Shown: positions 32,875 to 40,624 of the stretch, piece by piece
How the letters are laid out: each line of letters opens with the position of its first letter
Numbering within the stretch: position 1 is the first letter of the stretch
NCBI GenBank assembly: GCA_016786745.1
Contig: JAEUVS010000055.1
Location: 1-48,816 of the forward strand
Reading direction: 5' to 3'
DNA: 48,816 nt
Source: Chitinophagaceae bacterium
Lineage (GTDB): Bacteria > Bacteroidota > Bacteroidia > Chitinophagales > Chitinophagaceae
Program-made: the position numbers and the translations under genes
The notes under the pieces: model-generated
Databases searched by the model: none
Told to the model about the DNA's origin: nothing
Seen by the model: only the letters and a program-made list of their open reading frames with translations

Positions 32875-33239
32875 TCAATTTGATAGTTTTTGTTCAAGTT
32901 TTCGCAATTCTTTGATCCCTTCTGCAAATCCACTCAAAAAAAAAATAAATGCTTCCCTGGAAACTTTTTTTGAATCTCTGTTGTCTTTTGTATAAAAGAC
33001 ATGCGGCCTGCGAATTTGCGTTTTTCCGGGTAAATAGCGAGCAGTCGCAATTTCAGCCTGCTCTTGGCCCTCGCCGTATACTTCATAATAAACCTCGGTA
33101 CCATTAGCATGTGGTAACCCCTGCCGTTAGGTTTGATTTGTTGTGCATTGGATAGAGATGCTGCAGTCACAATGATCGCGACTAGGAGTAATTTAGTAAG
33201 ATTTGTTCCGTTGAACATATTTTTTATAGCGTTGCCCAT
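32875..33239 (-). pseudogene. Secreted hypothetical protein, interrupted by a frameshift
   Basis: The first frame gives a start and signal peptide (MFNGTNLTKLLLVAIIVTAA from 33218, cleaving after SLSNAQ; an earlier ATG is at 33239), then degenerates and stops at 32934. A second frame, with no ATG of its own, is open from about 33125 to a TGA at 32875-32877 and reads like real protein: ANGTEVYYEVYGEGQEQAEI, KTQIRRPHVFYTKDN, and LSGFAEGIKELRKLEQKLSN at the end. Adding one G to the four-G tract (plus-strand C at 33118-33121) joins them into about 117 residues. So a 1-base loss, a sequencing error or a phase-variable tract is present. Family unknown. Confidence 0.72.
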
Positions 33240-33383
33240 TTAGTTTAATTTTTTAGCGACAATACAAAGACCGGAGGCATTTTTAGGAATATCGAAATGT
33301 TGACCATAATCATGGAAATGCATGATTATGGAGCTTCGCTTTTCGGGAATACATTCGATATTTTCACCGGACAAAACTCTTAT

Positions 33384-33875
33384 ATGAATAAGCTATTTCC
33401 GCTCGTTTTTTTGTCCCTTATGTCCTCCGCCGTGTTTTCGCAGGAAAGGGATTCCGTTGTGACACTACCAGAGGTAGTAATCACCGCCGAATGGATGATA
33501 AATGAGCAGGTTGACAGGTCATTTGCCGCGAAATTTCCAGAGTCATACGATATACTCTGGAGGAAGCTCAACAAAGACTACCTGATAAAATTCATTGAAG
33601 GTGACGTTAAGCACCAATCATTATTCAGAAAAAATGGTTCCATCAAGTACGATATCATCTATGTTACCGAAAGTCACCTGCCTAAAAAAATAAGCGATTT
33701 GGTTAAGCACGCTTATAGCGATTATACAATTCAGAATGGTGCACGTGTTGAAAGAGGCGACCAGGAGTTTTGGATTGTAAACCTGGAGGGCACACGGTCA
33801 TATGTTGTTGTTCGCGTGGAAAACGATGAGATAGAACAGGTAAAAAAGATTATTAAGAGCGTTCCCGGGAGATGA
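33384..33875 (+). CDS. Secreted PepSY-like hypothetical protein
   Basis: 163 residues from ATG 33384, chosen because it gives a normal signal peptide (MNKLFPLVFLSLMSSAVFSQ); the in-frame ATG at 33297 would add 29 hydrophilic residues before it. The mature protein starts with an LPEVVITA segment like that in TonB-system carboxypeptidase-like domains. It then holds two units reminiscent of PepSY/BLIP-like folds (FPESYDILWRKLNKDYLIKF, and LPKKISDLVKHAYSDYTI followed by EFWIVNLEG). Function unknown. Convergent with the PNPOx gene, with 11 bp between stops. Confidence 0.66.
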   Translation: MNKLFPLVFLSLMSSAVFSQERDSVVTLPEVVITAEWMINEQVDRSFAAKFPESYDILWRKLNKDYLIKFIEGDVKHQSLFRKNGSIKYDIIYVTESHLPKKISDLVKHAYSDYTIQNGARVERGDQEFWIVNLEGTRSYVVVRVENDEIEQVKKIIKSVPGR

Positions 33876-33886
33876 AAATATAAGCG

Positions 33887-34348
33887 TCAGGGCTGCTTAT
33901 CGTATTGCTCAAATCGCCCCACCTTTTTATCAATAGCTATCCGGAATATTACTCCTTTAAGTTCATTTAAATCTTCCGGCTCAAAAGGCCATTGCGGAAA
34001 CAGGTGAGTGGTTTCACTGCTTATAAACGGTAGAGGTCTGTTCGACAGATGACGAATAGCTTCCGCCCGTGCTGTTTTATCAGTGATTTCAGAGAATGTT
34101 CCCCAGCAAAGTGCACTTTTCCAGTTACCCATGTTGGTGATTTCATCCACCTGGAAGCACACCGAAGGATGTTTTCTCATAGCAGTCAGCTTAGTTCCTT
34201 CATAAGAATGACAATAGACCGACTTGTCGTGATAAGCATAGCTTATCGGTAAAATATACGGCTGCTTTCCATCGCTGAAACCGATCCGTCCGAGAATATT
34301 CCGGGCTAACAACGATTCAATTTCCTGGCTGGTTAATTTTCCGAACAT
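33887..34348 (-). CDS. Pyridoxamine 5'-phosphate oxidase-like flavin protein (Nim-type)
   Basis: A 153-residue split-barrel FMN-binding protein of the PNPOx-like group that includes nitroimidazole-resistance NimA and heme/F420-type proteins. The start LTSQEIESLLARNILGRIGF and PYILPISYAYHDKSVYCHSYEGTKL, followed by CFQVDEI and WKSALCWGTF, match the family. Substrate (nitro compounds, heme or F420) cannot be told from sequence. It is the last gene of a USP-flavodoxin-PNPOx operon with 15- and 20-bp gaps, which argues for a role in redox or low-oxygen stress. Confidence 0.86.
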   Translation of the reverse strand: MFGKLTSQEIESLLARNILGRIGFSDGKQPYILPISYAYHDKSVYCHSYEGTKLTAMRKHPSVCFQVDEITNMGNWKSALCWGTFSEITDKTARAEAIRHLSNRPLPFISSETTHLFPQWPFEPEDLNELKGVIFRIAIDKKVGRFEQYDKQP

Positions 34349-34363
34349 GATGTAATTAATTTA

Positions 34364-34897
34364 TTAGTTTGTTGCCGGTTCCAATGTAGCCAAAAGTTTA
34401 ATTTTTTTCACGAGATCATCCAAATTTTCTTTTCGCACTTCGTCGAAATCCGTTAACATTCGTTTTCTGTCGGCCGCATTTTTTTGCAGCGCGGCGCCCA
34501 TCCGTAACAGGAAATTATCGATGAATGAAAGATTGCGCTTCATCATCCTTCCTTTAAGGAACGTTACATCAGCGCGATTAATCAACGATTTATCGATGTT
34601 TTTTGATAGCATGACGGCACGTTCCGCTTCATTGATACCTGGCGATCCACATACCACAAAAAGGAAGACCTCTTTCCTGGAAAGGATCTGTTTCTTTTCA
34701 TTCATCCATTTGGCAACCTGGATCTTTCCTACATACACTGACCCGCCCGCTATCACGATATCATATTCATCCAGTTTCGAATCGGTTATCTTCGATGTTT
34801 CGTAAGCAGGAATATTGAGAATCTGGCTCAATAACCGGGCATATTCTGTTGTTGCACCGTACCTGCTTTTGTAAACTATAACTGCTTTGGGTTTCAT
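34364..34897 (-). CDS. Flavodoxin-domain protein, HemG-like
   Basis: A 177-residue flavodoxin-like protein with an FMN phosphate loop, YKSRYGATTEYA (about residues 9-20), AGGSVYVGKIQVAKW for the isoalloxazine-contacting loop, and VVCGSPG. Size and the loop match the menaquinone-dependent protoporphyrinogen oxidase HemG group, but many Bacteroidota members are uncharacterised flavodoxins. Located between the USP and PNPOx genes on the same strand. Probably an electron carrier for a stress-linked redox reaction; a role in heme synthesis is possible but not shown. Confidence 0.82.
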   Translation of the reverse strand: MKPKAVIVYKSRYGATTEYARLLSQILNIPAYETSKITDSKLDEYDIVIAGGSVYVGKIQVAKWMNEKKQILSRKEVFLFVVCGSPGINEAERAVMLSKNIDKSLINRADVTFLKGRMMKRNLSFIDNFLLRMGAALQKNAADRKRMLTDFDEVRKENLDDLVKKIKLLATLEPATN

Positions 34898-34917
34898 AAC
34901 GACGAGGGATTAGTTTA

Positions 34918-35736
34918 TCAGCGATGAGAAATAAACACCGGTATTTTATGATCGCGCAGCACATCTTCCACAAAGCTCTGTCTCAATAATTGCGAAATCA
35001 TTGATCTGCTGAAAGCGCCGCACACGAGAATCGACGATTTCTTTTCCGCCATCCAGGTAGCAAAATATTTTTTCGCATCAACATCCAGGTTGAGGAATGA
35101 CAAACTCGAAAAATGAGCCGAGACGAGTTCACGGATGTCCTGCTTTTTTTCAGAATAGTCCGAAGCAGGTCCTGTCGTCACAAGAGTGGTGGGATTGTCT
35201 GATAATTCCGGGAAGAGATAGACAAATTGTTTTATTGCAAATACCGACGATTCACTGCCGTCGTATGCAAGGATATTTGATTCTGGAAATTTATATGATT
35301 CGGGCACCACTACAACGGGACATTCGGCTGTGTGCAGCGCATCTTTCAGGTATTCGGAATGCTGTGGGCCTACGTTCTGGTAGAAAGTTTCACTTCCAAG
35401 AATTAAAAGATCTGAGAACCTGGTTTCCCTGCGGAGTTCCGGTAAAGCTAGATTGTAAAAGGCCCTGGAAACCGAGTGCCTCATACCATTATCGGAGCAA
35501 AATTTTTCGAACCGTTTTATGTTGTTTTCTACTACATCGGCGCTTTCGCCTTCCATATAAGGAACAAAGGCCATTCCCGTCATAGCATCTGCATACGACC
35601 AGAGGCCGCTTAAAGCGACCTGGGGAAGGAAGAGGCCGTTAACGGTGACTTTTTCATTTTGATTCAGCCGCTTTGCAAATTGCATGGCTCCTTCTGAGTA
35701 TTGATTACCATCGAAGGCAACGAGTATTTTCCTCAT
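34918..35736 (-). CDS. Tandem-domain universal stress protein
   Basis: A 272-residue cytoplasmic protein with two UspA-like domains. The N-terminal domain opens KILVAFDGNQYSEGAMQFA and ends with ECPVVVVPE (about residue 145). The second starts NILAYDGSESSVFAIKQF and ends HKIPVFISH. Canonical ATP-binding G-2x-G-9x-G(S/T) motifs are not clear in either half. First gene of the operon that continues with flavodoxin and PNPOx genes. Universal stress proteins of this kind are commonly induced by oxygen limitation or growth arrest. Confidence 0.9.
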   Translation of the reverse strand: MRKILVAFDGNQYSEGAMQFAKRLNQNEKVTVNGLFLPQVALSGLWSYADAMTGMAFVPYMEGESADVVENNIKRFEKFCSDNGMRHSVSRAFYNLALPELRRETRFSDLLILGSETFYQNVGPQHSEYLKDALHTAECPVVVVPESYKFPESNILAYDGSESSVFAIKQFVYLFPELSDNPTTLVTTGPASDYSEKKQDIRELVSAHFSSLSFLNLDVDAKKYFATWMAEKKSSILVCGAFSRSMISQLLRQSFVEDVLRDHKIPVFISHR

Positions 35737-35802
35737 AAAGAATTTTTTTACAAATAGAAACGAAACGGCTGAGGATGAAGATGATGAAGATCACATCTTT
35801 CC

Positions 35803-35814
35803 TGATAATTGTCA
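35803..35814. promoter_or_regulatory. 12-bp palindrome TGATAATTGTCA in the divergent USP region
   Basis: The sequence matches its own reverse complement at 10 of 12 positions (TGAyAATTrTCA). It lies 67 bp upstream of the USP start and 51 bp upstream of the divergent 124-aa gene, a position suited to controlling both. The form is similar to Crp/Fnr-family half-sites (TGA...TCA), but the regulator is not identified. Confidence 0.35.
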
Positions 35815-35837
35815 TGTCCTGAAAATCTTTATGCAGA

Positions 35838-35845
35838 TAGTTTTG
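35838..35845 (+). promoter_or_regulatory. -7 element TAGTTTTG for the divergent unknown gene
   Basis: TAGTTTTG fits the TANNTTTG consensus, 20 bp before the ATG at 35865. A TTG at 35809-35811 inside the palindrome could act as -33 but is 26 bp away, longer than usual, so the promoter may need an activator. Confidence 0.45.
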
Positions 35846-35864
35846 ACCTTCAAATTGGACAGCT

Positions 35865-36239
35865 ATGACACTCGCAATCGACGACTCAAAAACCACCCGC
35901 GACCTGCAGGAGAGGTTTTCACTTGATTATCCGCTACTCAAACTCCAATTTTGTAAAGTGACGCATGGATGGCAGGAAACGTTACCTGAAAAAGAGATCA
36001 TACAGGAAGACATTCTTCTGGAAGAGATCAGGAAAAACCATCAGCAGGGCACAATCGAAATGAAGGCCTGGCGAAAGATTGGTGAAATTGAGAGAGAGTT
36101 TCAAATGAGATTCGGCCTGAACGTGCAAATTTGCTATAGGTCCGGTGGCCAATGGATACAAACGGGCGTTTCTGACAGTAAAACGATCAAGTCGCTGATG
36201 CAAAAATCATCTTCCGAATTAAACAGGGTGTTGCTTTAA
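35865..36239 (+). CDS. Conserved hypothetical protein divergent from the USP operon
   Basis: A 124-residue cytoplasmic protein, mixed alpha/beta, with DLQERFSLDYPLLKLQFCK near the N terminus and IGEIEREFQMRFGLNVQICY followed by SGGQWIQTG near the C terminus. I recall no characterised family, but the arrangement (short beta-alpha-beta unit, then a helix, then another beta unit) is similar to uncharacterised Bacteroidota proteins found beside USP genes. Divergent location with a shared palindrome suggests co-regulation with the redox-stress operon. A hairpin terminator follows at 36256. Confidence 0.75.
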   Translation: MTLAIDDSKTTRDLQERFSLDYPLLKLQFCKVTHGWQETLPEKEIIQEDILLEEIRKNHQQGTIEMKAWRKIGEIEREFQMRFGLNVQICYRSGGQWIQTGVSDSKTIKSLMQKSSSELNRVLL

Positions 36240-36255
36240 ATAGAACGCAAGTTCG

Positions 36256-36278
36256 AAAAAACGGGAAACTCGTTTTTT
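36256..36278 (+). terminator. Terminator-like hairpin after the 124-aa gene
   Basis: AAAAAACG (36256-36263) pairs with CGTTTTTT (36271-36278) around loop GGAAACT. It is A/T-rich and so only moderately stable, but T-runs lie on both strands, so it could work in both directions. Confidence 0.55.
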
Positions 36279-36355
36279 GTCAGGGCTCTTTTGACTTTAA
36301 ACTCCCTAATGTCGTCGAGGCGAAAGTAATAACGGCCCGGCGATCGGTTAAGTCA

Positions 36356-36383
36356 AAGCCCCGCCTGCACCGCGGGGTTTTTA
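36356..36383 (+). terminator. Rho-independent terminator (second hairpin after the 124-aa gene)
   Basis: CCCCGC (36359-36364) pairs with GCGGGG (36372-36377) around loop CTGCACC, extended by AA/TT and a G-T pair, followed by TTTTTATT. It is a strong terminator 120 bp after the gene's stop. The 36279-36355 stretch between the two hairpins holds no ORF; a small RNA ending at this terminator is possible. Confidence 0.75.
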
Positions 36384-36443
36384 TTGATATTAATCCGGCG
36401 GAGAAAACTTCGAAGTCTGATTAAACGCTACCCGGCGAAACTT

Positions 36444-36575
36444 TTAGTGGGTAGCAGGCGGCGCTTTATTGATGCTATGAGCGCCAAAATCATATTGGCT
36501 CGAAGTTGCTTTTATGGTAAAGAACAGAATGGCGGCAACGATCAGGATGCCGATCAACAATAAAACGGTTTTCAT
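36444..36575 (-). CDS. Small single-span membrane protein (43 aa)
   Basis: A 43-residue ORF: MKTVLLLIGILIVAAILFFT forms one transmembrane helix (about residues 3-21), followed by a short polar tail ending KAPPATH. The start codon is ATG at 36573-36575 on the minus strand, the stop TAA at 36444-36446. It fills most of the gap between the terminator at 36356-36383 and the AraC gene. No signal-peptidase site follows the helix, so the protein should stay anchored, N-terminus in. Such short ORFs are easily spurious; the hydrophobic pattern is the only support. Confidence 0.5.
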   Translation of the reverse strand: MKTVLLLIGILIVAAILFFTIKATSSQYDFGAHSINKAPPATH

Positions 36576-36794
36576 CTTAGGAGTTTACTTGAAGTTATTT
36601 GATTTTCGAACACTTATGGGTTGTTCCGATAAATCTTGACTTTATTCAAGTTGATGCGGGTCAATCAGGGGATGAAACGGCCATGGACAAACGTAGTTGT
36701 TAATGTAAATATGGAGTTGATGGCCCATTTTAACACGGATGTCCATTTTTCTGCAGCACGAATTGAAAAAGTTCGTGGCCCATTTAAACAACCC

Positions 36795-37352
36795 TCACAC
36801 CTTATCTATCGCCTTCCTGGCGCCGCCGAGTTTTTTGAAATCGCTGGGAGTGAGGCCTGTTACTTTTTTGAATTGAGAGGAGAGATGCGCAACGCTGCTG
36901 TAACCAAGCTTGTAAGAAATTTCACTTGTATTCATCTCGCCATACACCAGTAGCTCCTTTGCTTTCTCAATTTTTTGAAGAATAAAAAACTGCTCGAGTG
37001 TAACTCCTTCCACCTCGGAAAAAAGCTTCGATATATAACTGTATTCTTTGTTCAACGCTTTCGATAAATATTTACTCAGGCTGAAATGTTCTTCGATATG
37101 GTCGGACTGAACCTCCTGGATCAGCAACGTTTTTATCTTTTCAATCTGCTTCTGCTTCTGATCATCCAACAGTTCAAATCCTAAATCGTTGAGCCTTTCG
37201 CCGAGTTGAGCCAGCTCGCGTGAAGATGGTTTTTTATCAAGTTCCACTTCTCCCAATGAAACATTAACAGGATGCAGTTTCAGCTTTTCAAGCTCTGACT
37301 TCACTGCCATAATACAGCGGTTGCAGACCATGTTCTTGATATAAATTTTCAT
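36795..37352 (-). CDS. AraC-type regulator with N-terminal HMA-like domain
   Basis: A 185-residue regulator. Residues 1-65 look like a heavy-metal-associated (ferredoxin-like) domain, with C10 and C13 in KNMVCNRC, the CxxC position of metallochaperones, followed by LKLHPVNVSLGEVEL. Residues 85-180 hold the AraC HTH pair, including EISYKLGYSSVAHLSSQFKK and GLTPSDFKKL. The combination is recurrent in Bacteroidota; metal-dependent regulation is a natural hypothesis but unproven. Its start codon is 64 bp from that of the divergent cytochrome gene, which makes that gene a likely target. Confidence 0.87.
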   Translation of the reverse strand: MKIYIKNMVCNRCIMAVKSELEKLKLHPVNVSLGEVELDKKPSSRELAQLGERLNDLGFELLDDQKQKQIEKIKTLLIQEVQSDHIEEHFSLSKYLSKALNKEYSYISKLFSEVEGVTLEQFFILQKIEKAKELLVYGEMNTSEISYKLGYSSVAHLSSQFKKVTGLTPSDFKKLGGARKAIDKV

Positions 37353-37416
37353 GAATTACAAACAAAGTAGCAAAGAATTGCTTTTTTCCCTAAATTCAAA
37401 ATATAAACTACCTGTT

Positions 37417-37806
37417 ATGCGCAGAAAAATGCTAATCCTATCTTCAGTTATCACCGTTGTCGCCTTTCTTTCATTGAGTTTTGTGGAGGAACCGAAGTTT
37501 AAAAACCTTAAGGTGCTAGATAAAAACATCAGCAAGGAGGACCTGGAGATCACTATGAAACAGTTCAAAACGGCCCTCGGCGTAAAATGTAATTTCTGTC
37601 ACGCCCAAAGCAAAACCCAACCTGATAAACTCGACTTCGCGAGCGATGAAAACAAACACAAGAACATCGCCCGGGGCATGATGAAGATGACCATGCGCAT
37701 TAACAAAAAATATTTCAGGGAGCACAAAAACGCTATTACCTGCTATTCCTGTCACAACGGAAACAAGGAACCCAAAGATCCACCAGTGGAAACTCTCGAA
37801 GAGTAA
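37417..37806 (+). CDS. Two-heme c-type cytochrome of photosynthetic reaction-centre family type
   Basis: 129 residues from ATG 37417. An in-frame ATG at 37351 would overlap the divergent AraC start codon, so the shorter start is preferred. A signal/anchor segment (MLILSSVITVVAFLSLSF) is followed by a cytochrome domain with GVKCNFCHAQ and ITCYSCHNG, two CxxCH heme sites, and methionines in ARGMMKMTMRINKKYF as possible axial ligands. The pattern matches the CytoC_RC family named after phototroph reaction centres, though many non-phototrophic Bacteroidota carry it. Probably a periplasmic electron carrier. May be controlled by the divergent HMA-AraC regulator. Confidence 0.82.
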   Translation: MRRKMLILSSVITVVAFLSLSFVEEPKFKNLKVLDKNISKEDLEITMKQFKTALGVKCNFCHAQSKTQPDKLDFASDENKHKNIARGMMKMTMRINKKYFREHKNAITCYSCHNGNKEPKDPPVETLEE

Positions 37807-37812
37807 TGACTG

Positions 37813-38481
37813 CTATTTACCCTGTCTCTTCACCATCTCGTTGATCCAGATGGGAGCGAAGGGAGAGGTGCATCCTTTAGACACCGGGTAGTCGCGGTAA
37901 ACACCTAGTTTTTCACCTATCGAAATGGCCCGCTTGCGGAGTGCAGGAAAATGAATTCCGATTTGCGCCAATGCTGAGTTCATGGTCCACTGCACCTCGG
38001 GCGGCGCTTTCGGCATTTCGGATTCGATCCGTTCGAGCAGGGCCTCGAGATCGAGGCCGTCAGGTTCTCTCGCTATGCGTCCACTTGTCAGGCTCCAGCC
38101 TGCCCGGGCCGTCCACCGTTCTTTAGAAGTCATCCATTTTTTTCTCAGGCTTTCTTTATCCGGATGCTCCTTCACAATGTAGTTGTTCAGCCAATCCGCC
38201 AGGTGAGTGGATTTGACAGACTTCACCATCTGTTCAAGTTCATCGGCTGATACTGATTTCGGAGTCATGATCAGCAGCGACAGCATCATCGCATCGAAAT
38301 TGCCTGTTTTCCATAGCGACCCCGCCAATGCGTTGTCTGTTTTGATTTCTTTCGCGATAACGCGTATGTCGCCCATTTTTACACCGAACTGGTTGTCGTC
38401 GGCGCCGGCTTTTTTATTTTGAATACGCATCTTCTCGCTGCCGAGTTTCTTAAGTTTTGCAAGTGTTTCTTCGAGAGTCAT
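37813..38481 (-). CDS. DNA alkylation repair protein (AlkD-like)
   Basis: A 222-residue, all-helical HEAT-repeat protein of the AlkD/AlkC DNA glycosylase superfamily, which excises N-alkylated bases. Recognisable parts are FGVKMGDIRVIAKEIKTDN (about 32-50), TGNFDAMMLSLLIMTP, KERWTARAGWSLT (about 120-132) and QWTMNSALAQIGIHFPALR. Catalytic aspartate and DNA-stacking tryptophan positions cannot be fixed without alignment. Convergent with the cytochrome gene, 6 bp apart. No other repair genes nearby. Confidence 0.87.
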   Translation of the reverse strand: MTLEETLAKLKKLGSEKMRIQNKKAGADDNQFGVKMGDIRVIAKEIKTDNALAGSLWKTGNFDAMMLSLLIMTPKSVSADELEQMVKSVKSTHLADWLNNYIVKEHPDKESLRKKWMTSKERWTARAGWSLTSGRIAREPDGLDLEALLERIESEMPKAPPEVQWTMNSALAQIGIHFPALRKRAISIGEKLGVYRDYPVSKGCTSPFAPIWINEMVKRQGK

Positions 38482-38583
38482 GAAAAATCATTTATCAGTG
38501 ACGTAAATTAACGCATCACGTTGGTTTTTTAAAAATGCTACTTTTATTAATGGTGGTGTTTCGTTTTGAATTTGCTTCTCAGC

Positions 38584-38705
38584 CGATCCCTCGCTTCGCT
38601 CGGGATGACAGCTGGGTTCGCAGATGACAGTAATCATTTTCATTGTCATCCCGAATATTTTCATTGTCATCCCGAACCCGCCGCAGGCGGTGTGAGGGAT
38701 CAGCA
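38584..38705. repeat. Cluster of REP-like palindromic repeats
   Basis: One inverted copy, CGATCCCTCGCTTCGCTCGG (38584-38603, then GATGAC), is followed by GTCATCCCGAA units at 38645 and 38666 and a full element ending TGTGAGGGATC at 38702. The block ATTTTCATTGTCATCCCGA (38636-38654) is repeated at 38657-38675, a 21-bp-period duplication. It lies in the divergent space between the AlkD gene and the FkbM gene. The remaining bases (38706-38772) are AT-rich and show no clear promoter match. Confidence 0.75.
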
Positions 38706-38772
38706 GACAAGCGAATTCAAAAATTAAAAAATTGAAATACCACCTCTTTATCAGTTATACGATACAACAATA

Positions 38773-39585
38773 ATGCTGGAGATTCTTAAACCATTTTTTC
38801 ATGTACTTACAGGCAGAAAGTTTGTCGTTTCGAGATGGGGATTATTAAAAACACTACTCAAACTCGCGTTTTTAAAAAGATTATTCCCAGGGAAAACAGA
38901 TGTTGTTGTAAAGTTTGGGCCATTTACAATCAACGCACCCGACTATCATATGTTAAGTATTTTACTGAAGGAAAAGTTCGTGTACAATGAATATTTATTC
39001 GAAACCTCCAGCGACGCTCCAATAATTATAGATGGCGGAGCGAACATTGGTATATCAGTTTTGTATTTCAAAAGTTTATACCCAAACTCCATCATTCATT
39101 GCTTTGAGCCATATTCAAAAGCGTACGGTTTTCTCGAACGGAACATCAAACAAAATAACCTGGCCAATATTCACTTAAATAAACTCGCCCTGTCAGGCAC
39201 ACAACAAACGACCCAATTATTTATTCCCGACACCAACGGTACTATCAACGCCACGATAAATTCTTCATTGGCATCGGAAAAATCCGAACCTGTGGAAACT
39301 GCGGCTTTGTCGTCTTACATTGCCAGCTTCCCAAACATTGACCTGGTAAAACTGGATATCGAAGCCGCCGAAGTAGCAGTAGTCAACGAACTTCACAAGA
39401 GCAACGCCTTTAAGAACAATAAAATAAAAAACCTGGTAGTTGAATTTCACGCCTCGACAATGAGTGATCCAGGTGCGCTTGAGCAGTTCGTCAGCCTCCT
39501 AAATTCACATTCTTATTCGGTGAGCTACAAAGTATTAAACCCTCGCAGCGAAAAAAGCGATTACCTGGTCGTTGCCGCCTTATAA
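38773..39585 (+). CDS. FkbM family methyltransferase
   Basis: A 270-residue SAM-dependent methyltransferase. The SAM motif I is IIIDGGANIGISVLYFKSLYP (about residues 84-104). HCFEPYSKAYGFLERNIKQN and the later LVKLDIEAAEVAVVNEL are typical of the FkbM family. Members methylate hydroxyl groups of polyketides, sugars or surface polysaccharides. The next gene is a polysaccharide deacetylase, so an envelope or exopolysaccharide role is plausible. No other glycan-assembly genes are visible. Acceptor unknown. Confidence 0.9.
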   Translation: MLEILKPFFHVLTGRKFVVSRWGLLKTLLKLAFLKRLFPGKTDVVVKFGPFTINAPDYHMLSILLKEKFVYNEYLFETSSDAPIIIDGGANIGISVLYFKSLYPNSIIHCFEPYSKAYGFLERNIKQNNLANIHLNKLALSGTQQTTQLFIPDTNGTINATINSSLASEKSEPVETAALSSYIASFPNIDLVKLDIEAAEVAVVNELHKSNAFKNNKIKNLVVEFHASTMSDPGALEQFVSLLNSHSYSVSYKVLNPRSEKSDYLVVAAL

Positions 39586-39598
39586 ATCATTAAATTTG
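39572..39598 (+). promoter_or_regulatory. Putative promoter for the polysaccharide deacetylase gene
   Basis: TAAATTTG (39591-39598) fits the TANNTTTG -7 consensus 36 bp before the ATG. The nearest TTG (39572-39574) gives a 16-bp spacer, shorter than the usual 19-20 bp. It overlaps the stop codon region of the FkbM gene. Confidence 0.42.
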
Positions 39599-39634
39599 GT
39601 GAGGTAACAAAAACTATTTACAACACGACTGGTT

Positions 39635-40471
39635 ATGAACTTAATAATTTCACACTTCACATTCAAAAAGGCGATAACTGTTTTCACCACCATTTTATTT
39701 TTCGGAATCGCATCAACCGCCCAGCAATCCACTCAAACATTTCAATGGCCGCAGGGAAAGAAGGCCGCAATAAGCCTCACCTTCGACGATGCCCGTCTTA
39801 GCCAGGTGGATCACGGCATTCCTGTGCTCGACAAATACGGCGTCAAAGCTACTTTTTATCTCAATCCTGGTGCAATGCGGGAACGAAAGGAAGGATGGCA
39901 GAAGGCAGTTAAAAGCGGTCATGAAATAGGCAACCACTCCAATACTCATCCCTGCACAGGTAATTTCGACTGGTCGCGCGACAATGCGCTTGAAAACCAC
40001 ACCCTGCAAAGCATCGGGTTGGATATCGACTCGTGCAGCCTCGCAATAAAAAATGACCTGGGCGTTCAACCGGTTTCATTTGCTTTTCCGTGCGGGCAAA
40101 AATTTATTGGCAGGGGCGCGAACGCTGCAAGCTATGTTCCCCTGATATCTGAAAAATTTGAATCTGGTCGCGGGTGGCTCGATGAAGGCGCAAATGATCC
40201 TGCTTTTTGCGACATGGCGCAGCTCACCGGAGTGGAACTCGACGGTAAAACTTTTGAGCAGGTGAAGCAGTTGATTGAAACTGCAAAGAGCAAGGGACAG
40301 TGGCTGATTCTTGCTGGTCATGAAATGAACAATGGTGGTACCCAAACTTCACTACTTGCCACCATCGAAGCTATATGTAAATACGCTGCAGATCCGGCGA
40401 ATGGTGTGTGGGTTGGCACCGTTCACGAAGTGGCCTCTTATATTAATCAAAACAGGGAGCCGTTTAAATAA
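39635..40471 (+). CDS. Secreted polysaccharide deacetylase (CE4, NodB-like)
   Basis: A 278-residue exported deacetylase. The hydrophobic signal (ITVFTTILFFGIASTAQ, about 14-30) precedes the NodB domain. Motif 1 is ISLTFDDA, with metal ligand and catalytic Asp51/Asp52; motif 2 is GNHSNTHP, with His101 and His105; then SFAFPCG and a late AGHEMNN. It should remove acetyl groups from a polysaccharide or peptidoglycan, with a divalent metal. Paired with the upstream FkbM gene in direction but with its own -7 element, so co-regulation is uncertain. Confidence 0.9.
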   Translation: MNLIISHFTFKKAITVFTTILFFGIASTAQQSTQTFQWPQGKKAAISLTFDDARLSQVDHGIPVLDKYGVKATFYLNPGAMRERKEGWQKAVKSGHEIGNHSNTHPCTGNFDWSRDNALENHTLQSIGLDIDSCSLAIKNDLGVQPVSFAFPCGQKFIGRGANAASYVPLISEKFESGRGWLDEGANDPAFCDMAQLTGVELDGKTFEQVKQLIETAKSKGQWLILAGHEMNNGGTQTSLLATIEAICKYAADPANGVWVGTVHEVASYINQNREPFK

Positions 40472-40624
40472 CGATGCAACTCAGGAAATAAATAAGATCA
40501 CATTCAACTTTTCGTCATTTGTTTTTCAGTAGTAAACACTAAAACTTCACTAAGTACTTTACCCTACTGACGCAACAAAGTTGTTTAATTGCGTAATCAC
40601 ACTTCATGAGCGGGAAATAAATGT

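Noticed and set aside
36636..36953. 105-residue plus-strand ORF
   Set aside because: Overlaps the HMA-AraC gene on the opposite strand and has no family signal.
37351..37416. Longer N-terminus for the cytochrome from ATG 37351
   Set aside because: The codon overlaps the start codon of the divergent AraC gene and leaves no room for a promoter; the downstream ATG gives a normal signal segment.
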